Of a DNA stretch of 64,000 nucleotides, positions 11,020 through 22,561 are shown piece by piece. Source of the stretch: Globisporangium splendens (lineage: Eukaryota > Oomycota > Peronosporomycetes > Pythiales > Pythiaceae); the NCBI GenBank assembly GCA_006386115.1, contig VFIW01000006.1, positions 413,966 through 477,965 on the forward strand, written 5' to 3'. A program made the position numbers and the translations under genes. Position 1 is the stretch's first letter. The number at the start of each line of letters is the position of its first letter. A model generated the notes under the pieces. The model made no database searches. It was not told the origin of the DNA and saw only the letters and a program-made list of their open reading frames with translations.

Positions 11020-11301
11020 CGCACGCAGCTTCTCGTTTGATTGGCATACGCAATCCGAGCAAAACAAGGAGTGTGTGTAAACATCTCGTACCTTCCCACC
11101 TCTATACAAGCGACTCTTCATAACCGCTCCGAATCTTTTTTCTGTGTTTTTCTTTTATTAAGGGGTTGAAATGTCGCGCGAAGGTCGCACGACGCGCCAT
11201 CATCCTTCCCCCCTTATTCCTTGCGTGTGTTTCAGAACGTCAAACGGCAATAGCTTCCATACAAGCAGCACTTGGGAAGACGTCTCCAACGCACGGTCAT
11301 C

Positions 11302-14252
11302 ATGCGGCGTCTCAGCTCTAGAGGTAAGCGCATGCTGTCGTCCTTCGTGCGTACGTGTATGCGTCTTGTATAGAGGTCTCACCGCTGTGCCTATGCGTCG
11401 ATGTGGCTCTTTGACGATGGGACGCAGCGGGCAAGAACTTTTCGATGAAGAGCGAGGAGGACATGGAGGAGCTCATGCAGACGCTCGTGGCGCAGATCCA
11501 GCTCAAGCTCAAGAACGAGCTGCAGCTGCGCGAGATCTTCATCCCCAACTCCAAGGCCGAGGCGCGCTGCAACATCTTCGTGTCGGCGAATTACGCGACG
11601 TGCCCCAAGCTCTGCGTCTTCATGCAGCCCGGCCAAGGTAATTATGGTCGACATGCGGATCGCTGTAGAGAGGCAGTGTCGCTAATGGACGTATCGACTT
11701 ATACGATGCGTTGTAGGCATGCAACCGGGCATCTGGAGCCGCACGATCCACCCGAAGACCGGGTTCCAGGGCTCGATGATCCCGTACTTGAAGACGGCGA
11801 TCCAGGGCGGCTACGGCGTGGTGATCCTGAACCCGAGCACGAACTCGGCCATGATCAACGGCCACCGCGCCAAGATCCTGCACTCGGCCACGCCCGAGGA
11901 CCACGTGGCGTACGTCTGGAAGAACTACGTGCAGCCCAACGCCGCGCAGGAGATCAGCTTCATCGTGCACGACGCCGCCGGCGTGTTGCTCAAGAACTTT
12001 CTCGGCACGCTCTCCTCTAAGGACGAGGTGCGTCCAATATCGTGGTAGAAATGGCGGAAGTGGCGCTTACATTGACCTTGTTGTGTGTATCTATACAACA
12101 GCGGCGGATTGGTGGCATCGCGTTCATCGAGTCTGCGCATCAAGTGAGCTCGGGGGATACGGACAACGTGCGCCACCTGCTGCGCGAGAAGGCCGTGAAC
12201 TTTGAGGCGTCGACCGAGGCCATGTTCGCCGTCATCGGCTCGTCCAAGGCGCGGCTCGGGTGCGTGTCGCTCTCCGTGGGTCGCACGTCGGGGGAGGCCA
12301 ACAACCGCGAGTGGACCGTGCACTCGGTGCAGACGTCGGCGTTCGTGTTTTTGCAGTCGATCACGAACGGCATCGAGGAATCGCTGCACGCGATCCGCGC
12401 GACGTTCCCAAACAAGCTCGTGGTGACGGTCAACCGCGCGCGCCTGACGGGGCAGCCGTACAACAACCCGTTCGCCGTCATCCAGTGCGTCGGGCAGAAG
12501 AAAGAGACCGTCGGCAGCCACAAGCACACGATGGACCCGGAGTGGAACCAGACATTCTCGTTCCCGGTCACCTCGAGCGAGGAGAGGGTGGTCGTGCTTG
12601 TGAAGGACCGGACGTTCCCGCTCTACTCGACGCTCGGGCAGGTCGCGATCCGCATGAGTGACGTGGGGCTCAACCGCGCCGAGCGCCGCTGGTTCGCGCT
12701 GCGCGACGAGAAAGTCAACACGCTCCACGGCAATGGCGAGGTCGAGTTGACGCTCGAGTGGGTCCACGACACGTTCGTGGCGCGCTCGGACTCGGTGATC
12801 CGCGAGAACCGCACGATGAACACGAACCCTGAGCACTCGTCGAGTCGTGGTGCGCGCACAAACGGGACGGGTGCCGGTGATGACGGCTGCTACATGTGCA
12901 AGAAGCCCTTCGTGCTGCACCGCAAGCGCTACTGCCGCATGTGTCTGCGGCTCGTGTGCACGTCGTGCTCCGAGCGGCTGTTCCTGCCGGGATTCAGTGA
13001 GCCCAAGCGTGTGTGCTCGGGCTGCTGCGACCTGCAGATGATGCTACACAACAAGATGCCGCGCATGGGTCCAGGCATGAACCACGGTAGCGCAGGCACG
13101 CCAAAGCCAAACCAGCACAATCAGCAACAACAGCCATCCGAAGAAAAGCTCGCCGAGTACACGCAGCGCATGGAGGCGATGCGGCAGCGCGAGCTGGCCA
13201 AGGAAGCCGAGAAGCGGCCGCTCACGATCGACGACTTCGATCTGATGAAGGTTGTGGGCCGCGGCGCGTTCGGTAAAGTGTTGCTCGTGCGCAAGAAGGA
13301 GGGTAAGAACGCCGGCCACATTTACGCGATGAAGATTCTCGTCAAGGCGCACATCATTAAGAACGACCAGATCGAGAACACCAAGGCCGAGCAGCATATC
13401 CTGAAGGAGATCAACCATCCGTACATTGTGCGCCTGCGCTACGCGTTCCAAAACTCGGAGAAATTGTACCTGATCATGGACTACTACCCGGGTGGGTCGA
13501 TGTTTTACCACCTGCGCAAATCGAAACGTTTCTCGGAAGAGCGCACGCGGTTGTACATGGCGCAGCTTCTGACGGCGTTGATGCATCTACACAGCAAGCA
13601 AATCGCGTATCGCGATCTCAAGCTCGAGAACATCCTCATGGACCCCAAGGGTCACATCGCACTGACGGATTTCGGTCTCTCGAAGGAAGGTCAGGCGATC
13701 GAAGGCGCGATCCGTGCGTCGCAGGCCGACTCGGGCATGAAGACCATCTGTGGTACAGCCGAGTACATGGCGCCAGAGCTGCTGCGTCATCAGCCATACG
13801 GCAAAGTCGTGGACTGGTGGAGTTACGGCATCTTGCTGTATGAAATGCTCACTGGTCGAACGCCATTTGTCGACCGCAACCGCCGTCAGATGTTCAAGAA
13901 CATCATGCAGGCCGAGGTGATCTACCCGTCGCACATCTCGCCCGTTGCGCGGTCGCTGATCTCGAAGCTGCTCAACCGCGACCCAGCACGTCGCCTCGGC
14001 GGCGGTCCCAACGGCGGCCGCGACATCATGGCACATCCGTTCTACGAGTCCATCGACTGGGACAAGCTGCTACGCAAGGAGATCACGCCGCCGTTCGTGC
14101 CCGACGTTACGAGCGTTGACGACATCACGAACGTGCCCGAGATGTTCCAGAACATGGCCGCCGTGGACTCGCCCGTGAACAAGAAGAACGGCGAGGGTCA
14201 CCACTTTGAGGACTTTTCGTATCAGGAGGACGCCATGCTCCGGACGAACTGA
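11302..14252 (+). CDS. Arb2-C2-FYVE-AGC protein kinase fusion
   Basis: Four exons (11302-11323, 11428-11637, 11717-12027, 12102-14252) splice in phase to 897 residues. Residues about 50-265 are an Arb2/FAM172A-type alpha/beta hydrolase: PGIWSR, GSMIPYLKTAIQGGYGVVILNP, TPEDHVAYVWKNYV, IGGIAFIESAH. The nucleophile elbow, HSYGG in relatives, reads HDAAG, so it is probably catalytically dead. Residues about 285-400 are a C2 domain. About 442-494 is a FYVE-like zinc finger with four CxxC pairs (CYMC, CRMC, CTSC, CSGC). About 556-825 is an AGC kinase: GRGAFGKV, AMKILVK, YRDLKLEN, DFGLSK, T-loop TICGTAEYMAPE. The tail carries a hydrophobic motif FEDFSY, so PDK1/TORC2-type activation is likely. C2 and FYVE suggest recruitment to PI3P or acidic membranes. 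No lesions seen; all key kinase residues are present. Confidence 0.93.
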
Positions 14253-14467
14253 CCCAAGTCTGTGTGATGTGAGAGCAAGCACTCACCTCCTTTCATTCTT
14301 TCGAGCACTATGAACAGCGGCGGAAGGACTCTTTAGTATCTTTATTGTAACTTGATGCGGCCGTGGAGAGATTTCATAACATGTGTACTCGTGTGCCGGA
14401 TAATAAAACAAACCAACCTCATGTTTGTGCGAGAGTCTCGATGTGACTTCTTGTGCAAATATCGCCT

Positions 14468-15957
14468 TTAGGATTCCTCTTTGCGCTTCTTTCGAGGCGA
14501 GCTGCTCTCGGAGTCTTGTAGCTGCTGGCGTTTGCTGGACGGAGGAGGCAAACTCGGACCAATCACGACACAATTGGCCGCTTCTCCTTCATCATCTTGA
14601 CGAGATGCTTGCTTCTCATCTCCATCCCTGTCTTCCCCACCGTTTTGTTCAGCACTTCTTTCATCCTGTTGCTTCTCCTTCGACAGCAACGGCGGCTCCT
14701 GCCGCATCAGATGGGGAGGCAGTTGTGGACCAATCGCGACTTTGCTTTGCGATGCAGCATTTGATTGCGGCTGCTGGCGTTTGCTGGAGGAAGGAGGCAA
14801 GCTAGGACCGATCGCAACAGGATTCGACGTCTCCTCTTCTTTTTCTTCTTGCTTCTCATCGCCATCTTTGCCTGAATCCTCAATGTTACCATTCAGATGC
14901 TCCTCCGATGGCGACGGACATTTTCTCCGCATCAGGTGCGGAGGCAGCTGCGGACCAATGTTGCTTGCCGTGGACGATGCCGAATCTTCTTCGCGCTGTC
15001 GCGGGGGCAACGACGGACCTTGTGGACCTCGCAGCACACGAGCAGCACCGCTCTTCTTGTCCTTGCTCGCCGCTGCACGACGCAGTCGCTGGCCATATTC
15101 TTGCAGTTGTTGGCGAAAGCTCGGGTTCGGATTTGCCTACAAAGCACCAAATGGCAAGCGAAATAAAAGAATGAGTATGAGAGCGAGTGAAAAAAGCACA
15201 GGCATAAATACGAGTGCATGTACCATGGGTCTCCTCTTCGTGACGAACGCGAGCGCTTCGTCGAGACTCATGTCCTTGATCTTCATGAGGTACGCGACGA
15301 CCATGGACGTCGAGCGGCTCACGCCCTTGTTGCAGTGCACGAGAATGCGTCCTACGTGCAAGAATCACCACAATGTGCTTGCCCCCCCACTGTTAGCTGC
15401 CAATAATTATGAATTCAACGGAGATTAAAGGAAACTTACCATAGTATTTGGCCTGGTCCATGAACGCGACGCAGCCTTCAAGCACGCCCGAGATGTCCTC
15501 GGCCTTGTTGTCAAAGATCGGACACCGACGGTAGCTGTGCATGTGACGAATACAGAGCAATGCGCACGGATAATAAGTCAGTCACAACTTTCTATGTTTA
15601 CTATGGCGAGAAAACGCAGGACGTACGTGAAGCTTTTGTCCTTTTCAAAGAAGTTGGGCACGCCCGCAGCTGGATCGGTCGTTCGTGGCGGCGTCACCTG
15701 TACTTTTGAGCATGCAAAGAGCGATATTAGCGCCAATATGCTTTCAATATGCTCTTCTCTCGCAAAACAGCTGCTCATGTTCAGTTCGCGCTGTGGGTTC
15801 GCAGCATGCTACAGAGATAATTAAACCATAGCGAGAGACGCACATTGAGGATGTGTGTGATCCGGAGCCGCGTGAGGAGCTCGCGGTCGCGCGCGTGTGC
15901 CTTGGAGCCCAGGAAGAGGTGCTCCAGGATCATCGCCGGCGCGGCATCTTCCGCCAT
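14468..15957 (-). CDS. Dual-specificity phosphatase with GPxLPP-repeat tail
   Basis: Five exons (15844-15957, 15627-15697, 15440-15534, 15224-15351, 14468-15136) join in phase to 358 residues. The N-terminal half is a compact DSP: MILEHLFLGSKAHARDRELL, then THILN, and the catalytic loop HCNKGVSRS (Cys and Arg of CX5R present), followed by YLMKIKDMSLDEALAFVTKRRP. The C-terminal half, all in the last exon, is polar and carries five GPxLPP motifs (GPSLPP/IGPQLPP types) separated by Glu/Lys-rich segments, ending in a basic SPRKKRKEES. GPxLPP repeats characterise the GPALPP1/DUF3752 nuclear proteins, so a nuclear protein phosphatase is inferred. Start at ATG 15957; an upstream in-frame GTG is ignored. 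It shares a 227-bp divergent promoter with the NELF-A-like gene. Confidence 0.9.
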
Positions 15958-16184
15958 ACTCACTTGCCGTTCTATTTGCGACTTTGGTTTCCCCACTATT
16001 TGGCGCGAAGAATACCGGTATTACCTACCAAACGAACACATATCGGTATTCTGCACCGATATTCGAATCAATTTGACACAACTATCAGCTATATGTTTGT
16101 AGCACCGTTAAGTGACGGTATTTTTCGCGCCTGCATCACACACATACAAAAACGCAGAAACGAGAAGGCGGAAGGAAAGCGACG
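15958..16184. promoter_or_regulatory. Bidirectional promoter with two E2F-like sites
   Basis: Only 227 bp separate the divergent start codons of the DSP-GPxLPP gene and the NELF-A-like gene. It holds TTTGGCGCGAA at 15999-16009 and TTTTTCGCGCC at 16121-16131. Both fit the TTTSSCGC core of E2F/DP factors, one on each strand. Between them are AT-rich copies of ACCGGTATT/TCGGTATT and their complements. Factor binding is inference from motif match. Confidence 0.5.
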
Positions 16185-18165
16185 ATGGAGACGTTGAACG
16201 GCGGCGGCGGACCGGCCTCGTTGCACCGCCACACGAGCAGCACGGGCTCCAGCAGCAGTGTATTAGGCGGCGCCTCCCATTATCCCACCAGCAGCAATAA
16301 CAGCGGCAGTCCGCTCGCTGCAGGGCTGTTGTCGTCGTCAAGCAAGCAGGACGCACCCGCCATGGACGCGTGGATCGTGCAGAAGCTCAAGAACGAGTGG
16401 AGTTCCTGCGAGTTCGGCGGGTTGCTCACGAAGGACAAGATCTCGGACGCCGTCACGAGCTTTCGCCACTTGGATACGCCGATCAAGGTGCGTGGTGCCG
16501 GCGTTATATGAGAAGAAGAGCTTTTCATTACACTGGTTGTATGCCTCGGATTATTCGAACTAACGCATAGTGGGGACATCAATTACAACCGTTTAGGTGC
16601 GCTTCTTGCTGAGCTTTTTAAGCATGCGACGAGAAGACATTGACGAGAGCAAGTTTGCGATCGTGGAGATCATCGATGCCGCAGAGAACGACACGGAAGA
16701 GGTACGCATCTGTGAGACCTTTTGGTCTTCCTTCTTCTCACTCTCTTACTAACGCTGGTATGATCAAATTCACATCAGTGGGTGAAAATCGGCGCGGGTG
16801 TGGTGAAGCAGTACGTGTTTATGTCGGAAGACGGCTCGGAGAGCGGCGACACGTTCCACCACGAGCAGATCGCGAAAACGATTGCGCGCGTGCTCGAGGC
16901 TGTCAACAGCAAGAAGCAGCAGCAGGAAGACGACTGGGAGGCTGAAGAGTTTTTCTGCCACGAGGACGCGTTCCTGAACCCGTCAGTGCGTCCCGAGACA
17001 CGCGTCAAGCCGATCAAGCACTTCACGATCGTCGCGTCGTCTCCACGCAAAGACGAAGGCGTGCATGGTAAGGTTGCTTCTTTCTGTATAAACCAGCTTC
17101 ATGCAAGGAAGCGTATGAGCGACTTGTCTTGTTTAAATGCTTGCAGAGAAAGCCTCGGAGAGAAAGACGGCCTTGCATCGGCCGCAGATGCCGCGGCCAC
17201 TGCCTCACGCATCAGCTTCCAGTGCTGTGCCTCGTGCGGTTCCAACGACTTCCAAGCCGCCACCGCCAAAGAAAAACGTGACGGAACTATCGGAGATCCG
17301 ACGCAAAGCCGACGCTGGTCGTTTTAAGCGCCACCGCAGTCGCATCTCGATGATCGACATTGACGAAGTGAAGCAAATCGAGTCGGAGAAAGCGCAGAAA
17401 GCCGAAGAACGCAAGAAGCAAAAGGTGGTCGCGGCAAAAGGAGAGAAGTCGACTGGTGGATCTGGGCACACAAATGAAAAGGGAAACGGATCGCAGGGCA
17501 ACGACGACCAACACGATGAACAAGACGAACCGTCGTCGACGGCGCTCGAGTCCTCGCATCACGAGGACCATGAGACCAGCCACGGAAATGTGCATGATGA
17601 TGACGATCAAGATGATCATGATGACGATGGTGGCGCTGCGGACCACACGAGCGCTGGCCATCACCGGAGTAGCGACGACGAGCGCACTGAGTACATTCCC
17701 GATGGCACGCAAGCGCTCTTGAATGCCGCATTCCACTCGACGAAAGACATCATGACCGAAGTCGTGAGCCAACAACAGAGTATGCACCACCAGAGTCATC
17801 CATTGCATCATCACAGTCTCTACGAGCAAGAGCAGCAGCAGCAACAGCAATCGTACCATCGAGGTTTTGAGCCAGAAGATGCGACGACGCACCACATGCC
17901 CTATGGCTATGGGTTCAATTCAACGTACTCGTCGCATTTCGGGGATCAAGGCCACTTGCAACAGCAGCAACATCAATATCCGTACCAGCAGCAGCAACTC
18001 CACCAGCAGCAACTTCACAACCAGTACGGCGCCGGGTTCATGGACGACCAAGTTGCTCAACCTCCGGTTCCAGGACAGTACCGCCAGCCAGGCTTTGATG
18101 GCACGCACCATAGCAACCACAACAATGGCGGTTACATGGATGGCCCCCCGGAATACTGGAGATAA
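16185..18165 (+). CDS. NELF-A-like transcription elongation factor
   Basis: Four exons (16185-16487, 16597-16701, 16779-17067, 17147-18165) give 571 residues. After a Ser/Gly-rich leader, residues about 65-155 match the N-terminal helical domain of NELF-A: DAVTSFRHLDTPIKVRFLLS, MRREDIDESKFAIVEIID and EEWVKIGAGVV. This aligns in order with the human pattern of an LLL helix, RRTVDEMK and PWV. A later segment RISMIDIDEVKQIE followed by Lys/Glu helices resembles the LLDI motif after the NELF-A core. The C-terminal half is His/Gln/Asp-rich and disordered. NELF-A is part of the promoter-proximal pausing complex on RNA polymerase II. The match is from recalled family pattern, so I call it NELF-A-like. 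Confidence 0.6.
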
Positions 18166-18709
18166 GAAGCGTAAGTTGTTTTGTTTTTATGCTGCTGTGT
18201 TTTTTTTCCTGCATTGCTGCATTTGATTAGATGAAAGTTGGTCGCATGACCTTGCTCTTCTGAACCCGTACTCACGCTTGAAACATGCTTCTGTAGGGAG
18301 TACAGTCAGCCTAGGTAATCCGAAATGCAATGACTCGCGCGTCCACTTAACCTTGCGAAGTCTCTGCAACAGATAGTGGCGTCTCAGCTGTCAGGTCCTA
18401 TCAGGTCTGTGTGTTTCAAAAGCGTCTGGTGGTTTCAATGCCCTCATGCGATGGCGTGAGTTTTTTTGGTTTCTACTTATAGTTCGAGTCGGTATGTTTA
18501 GCTTGGCCACTTGAGCGGCTTATGAACTGCACGCTGGTCAAAGGTTTCGCTTTTGTTCCCCAGCTCGTTTTATCCCTTTCATTTCATGTGGGTGCCGATG
18601 AAGTCGCAGGCAATTCAAGAAGAGAACGCATTTTAGCGACGAAGCAAGTGGAGCCATCAAGGCGGTTGACTCTCAAAACACAGGTTACGCAAACAGATAG
18701 CGAGGAGCC
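18166..18709 (+). other. Intergenic region
   Basis: 544 bp between the NELF-A-like gene and the receptor pseudogene. No coding frame or RNA gene recognised; contains a 3'UTR-like T-rich stretch after 18166. Confidence 0.4.
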
Positions 18710-20639
18710 ATGAAGAAACTGCGGCTCCAAACGCTTGTAGCGATATCTCTTTCGCTTTTCCAGGTACGTATTTGTTCACGACACCATTTCTTTTGCAACA
18801 TGGAAATCACCAAAATGTTGTTCTCATGAGACTAACTTGAACCCATCTGTAGCAGGAAGCATTCTCCGCAAAGCCGCCCAACTACTTTCTCGGCACGTGC
18901 CTTGATGATGCGTGGGTGAAGCAAGTGGAGAAGGACCTGTCGATCTCGACGTCGGAGCTCGATGCGAGAGGCCGACACGTGCACCCGCACCTGCATGCTG
19001 CGCTCAAGACCACGCGATTTACCGTACTTACGCCACTTTTTGACACCAAATGCATGTTAGAGAAGCTGACATTGTCAAATGACTTTTGCACAGGTGACAG
19101 ATCCACGGACGGCAAAGGGCATGAGCGAACTTTACAAGACGCCTTGCAAGCCCGCCAAGTCGAAATTCTATGGTGTGGGATCCAAGTTGAATGATGATGA
19201 CACGATCGCCGACCCAGGAAGAGTCAATGGAACGCTCGTCGTCGAACTCAAAGGATGGGTCTCGTACGTTCTCACGACAATGGTGTTCTCGATCATCGCA
19301 CAGGAAGTGGTGAGTCTTACATCCCCTTGCAGATTGCATTCGTGTAATTGGCTCATACGATTCTTCATTCATCATACCATGGACTGACGTAGTCTGTTTA
19401 TACTTTTTCAAAATTTGTAGTTTGGGCACGAGGTGTCGTTCTATTATACGTCGGAGTCTGGATCGATGGTGCAGCGCATGTCGTCTGTAGGCGCTGGCGT
19501 CTGTACGCCAGTGCATGCGAATATGGAGACGTGGGCGACAGCAGCGGTCACTGAGAGCTACTCGAAGTATTCGAACGAGTCGTACAGCTCTGGCAGCATC
19601 GGGTATTCAGGTCGGTCTGGCGCTTTCACGACGAAAGATTTCGTCAAAAAGGGACTGGACGAGACCGTGTTTACTCCGACGTACTCGGCCGATTTCTGGC
19701 GAGACTACGCGAAAAGCGAGAACCTGATCAACAGCATCCCCGTGAGCGACGTGCTGAACAATCCGATGTACTACCCACCGAAGGAGACTACGTGTGCGAA
19801 CAACACGCAAGGATGCTTGAATTCTTGCTCCAAGACTGCGGCATGCACGGCACGAGAAGCACTGTCGAAGACGTGCATGGTCGTGGTGCTCATGTACGAC
19901 TATTACGATCCGGGGTACATGCAGGCAGTGTTACCGCGTGTTCATGACGGGCGCCATGAAGCGTGTGGTGCTGTCGACGCGCACGATGTTCAAGATCCTC
20001 GGGGTCTTCCTGCTCATCAACATCGTGATCCTGGTGGCGTGGGCGATTGTCGACCCGTCGTTGGCCACGACGACCACAGAGACCACAGCTGCGCTGGGCG
20101 GAGAAGACGTCGAGCGGCTGCGGTGCACGTCAACGAGCTTCATCTTTACGGCATTGCTCATCTTCTGGAAAGCCGTGCTGCTGTTTGCGGGGCTGTACCT
20201 GTCGTTCCTGATCCGCAAGGTGTCGTCGGACTTCCAGGAGTCCGTGTGGATCTTCGCGTCGGCCATCGTCGTGCTGTTCACGAGTCTGATTCTGCTGCCC
20301 ATGGCGTACCTGGTGGATCTACCGGCCGAGACGTTCTACCTCTTCTTCGCGTTCCTGCTGCTGGCGTCGACGGCGACCGTCATGGCGCTCATGATCGTGC
20401 CCAAGATCCTGCGGCTCCATGCGCGCGCCAGCGACTCGACGACCAGCGGCGGCTCCACGGGCACGGGTGGGAGCGACAACACGAACAGCGGCGAGAGCAG
20501 TACGCGGCCCGACAACGGCAGCGCAGGCAGTAGCGGGAAGAAGGAGATGAAGAGCGTCGTGCCGAGTGCGCCGCGCTTGTCTGCTGCCTTCAAGAAGAAA
20601 GTCAAGGTGACCCCTGTGAAGCAATTTACAGAGAAGTGA
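18710..20639 (+). pseudogene. OpuAC-like/7TM receptor, copy 1, with internal deletion
   Basis: Exon 1 (18710-18763) codes a signal peptide, and exons 18856-19023 and 19094-19309 and the last exon from 19421 carry a periplasmic binding-protein-like ectodomain (GTCLDDAWVKQVEKDL, DPRTAKGMSELY, GTLVVELKGW). All splice sites are canonical. At about 19930-19937 the ectodomain frame, ending DPGYMQAV, jumps into a different frame that codes transmembrane segments 4-7 of a family-C-like 7TM protein (RCTSTSFIFTALLIFWKAVL, SVWIFASAIVVLF, FYLFFAFLLLASTATVMAL). Compared with copy 2, about 400 residues (the rest of the ectodomain and TM1-3) are missing and the frame is broken. A GTGT tetranucleotide is shared by both junction flanks. 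The gene cannot make a normal receptor. Confidence 0.85.
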
Positions 20640-21131
20640 CGAGACCACTGTGCATATAATAGAAAATTACGGACTCGGATTGGCGAGAAAAGGGTGATGC
20701 TTTGATTGGTGCGAGTCGAGTTCACTGGAAGTTGCTCTACAGCGACGGTTCCCCTGTCAAGTTTACAGACAAGGATTTTCACCAAACACAACTTCGGTCT
20801 TCTATTTTTCATGCTATCAACATGCTGATACCGGTATTTACCGGCATGCACTCATTATTGTTTATCGTTTGTGATGCAAATTGCATCATGCAATGACGCA
20901 CGTGTCTAGTGACTTATGATTGGTGCAAAAAATGTGTTTTACTTCTTCTGATTGGTGGGTGTTGTGTGCCAGTTTTTAACCACTGACTCGCTGCTCCAAG
21001 CACCTACACGCCCTTGTCACAAGGGACACGTCGGAAGTGTGTTATCGTCACCCCCAAGCAGCAAGAAAGTGGCGCATTGGCGCATTTCCAGATTCGACAG
21101 ACGACGGCGTCCTGAACAACCGCAGGCAGAG
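20640..21131 (+). promoter_or_regulatory. Promoter region with four inverted CCAAT boxes
   Basis: ATTGG (CCAAT on the minus strand) occurs at 20679-20683, 20705-20709, 20919-20923 and 20951-20955, all within 450 bp upstream of the ABHD11-like start. Repeated NF-Y-type boxes are common in housekeeping mitochondrial genes. A short ACCGGTATTTACCGG palindromic stretch lies near 20830. No coding content seen. Confidence 0.4.
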
Positions 21132-22544
21132 ATGAGCGTGTGCGCGAGACTGCGACTGCGACTGCGGCCGTGTGCGTTGCAACCGGTGCGAGCCGCTCGA
21201 GGACTCGTTGGCGCGCAGCGAGGCAGGTGCGGACTGCGCCCTCTCTCTCCCTCAGCGCCTCTCTTGATGGTGTGGCTGCGAATGCGGCCCTTGCTGGAGC
21301 ATTCCCTCACATGAAGCTGCCTGTGTGGTGTGTGTTGTGAGGCAGACAGAGTGCGATTGGAAATGCCGCGACGACGCGCATGCAGAGCACGCTCGCGTAC
21401 CGCGTGTTTGAAGACACGTCGAACGGGTTCACACCGACCAAGACGGCGCTCATCATGCACGGCATCCTCGGTACGAACATTGCATTGCGTGATGACGGCA
21501 GTTTGTAGTAGTTGGGGTTGACACATAAAAATGAGTAATGCGGTGCGTTTGCGATGTGAAAAATGCGATATGCAGGCAACAAGCTGAACTGGCGAACGTT
21601 TGCCATGAGGTACGACGACGTGTTGTTGCGCTATTCGCTATCTATAAGCCATGCAGCTAACGAATTGTTTGTTGCTTTCGCTCTGGCGGCTAAAGACTTG
21701 CAGCAGCGAATCCAGATTGGCGATTCATTGCGCTGGACCATCGCGGCCATGGCGACTCGCCATCGTTCTCAGCACCACACACGATCGAAGCGTGCGCAAA
21801 CGATGTCATGTACGTACACTGTGTGCCATAGTCGCACATACGAATGGCACAAGAACCCCAGGAAAACCCAGGCATAAACTTATATATATATCTGTCTCGC
21901 TTTCTCTTATCAGTAAGCTAGCGGAAGAGTTGCAGGTCGAGCCCGATGCCGTGTTTGGTCACTCGTTTGGCGGGAAAGTCGCGCTGCAGTACTTGGCGAC
22001 GTGCCACGAGCAATTCCGCAAGCCGCCGAGCCAAGTGTGGGTGCTGGATTCGCTCCCGGGTACTGCGGAAACGGACTACAAGACGCGCAACCTCACGGCA
22101 TCGATCGAGAACGTGCTGCCTCGGCTCAAGGAGATCCCGCTTCCGATCCACTCCAAGCCGCAGTTGATCAAGGACTTGACGGCCAAGGGCATCGGCCTCG
22201 GCGAGGCACAGTGGCTGACGACGAACCTCCGGCTCATGAGCAGCCAGCCGGAGCAGTACGACTGGAAAATGGACGTACCCGTGATCGAGCATCTCTTCCA
22301 GGCGTTTTTGTCGACGGATTTGTGGTTCGTGGTCAACTCCAACGACAGCAACGCGGCCGACGACGAGACCGAGATCCACTTTGTGTACGCCGAGCGGAAC
22401 TCGATGTGGACGCCGCAGGTGCTGCGCGGCCTGGACGCGCTGCGTCCCCGCAACGTGCACTGCCACCTGCTCGAGAACTCGGGTCACTGGGTCCACATTG
22501 ACAACCCGAATGGACTCTTTGCGATCATCGAGAAGCATTTTTGA
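21132..22544 (+). CDS. ABHD11-like alpha/beta hydrolase, probably mitochondrial
   Basis: Five exons (21132-21226, 21352-21470, 21576-21609, 21696-21809, 21914-22544) splice in phase to 330 residues. The Arg-rich, acid-free start (MSVCARLRLRLRP) looks like a mitochondrial presequence. The hydrolase core shows LIMHGILGNKLNWR (oxyanion region), FIALDHRGHGDSP, the nucleophile elbow GHSFGGKVALQYL (Ser between Gly-His and Phe-Gly) and the catalytic His in ENSGHWVHIDNP. GHS-x-GGK is typical of the ABHD11 / YbfF group, whose animal member protects lipoylated 2-oxoacid dehydrogenases. Substrate cannot be read from sequence. A (GA)n run begins at the stop codon. Confidence 0.88.
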
Positions 22545-22561
22545 GAGAGAGAGAGAGAGAG
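22543..22561 (+). repeat. (GA)n microsatellite
   Basis: About nine GA units beginning inside the stop codon of the ABHD11-like gene. Confidence 0.9.

Noticed and set aside
18220..18520. Possible tRNA from a TTCGAGTC-like word near 18483
   Set aside because: No matching A box or cloverleaf could be folded by eye around it.
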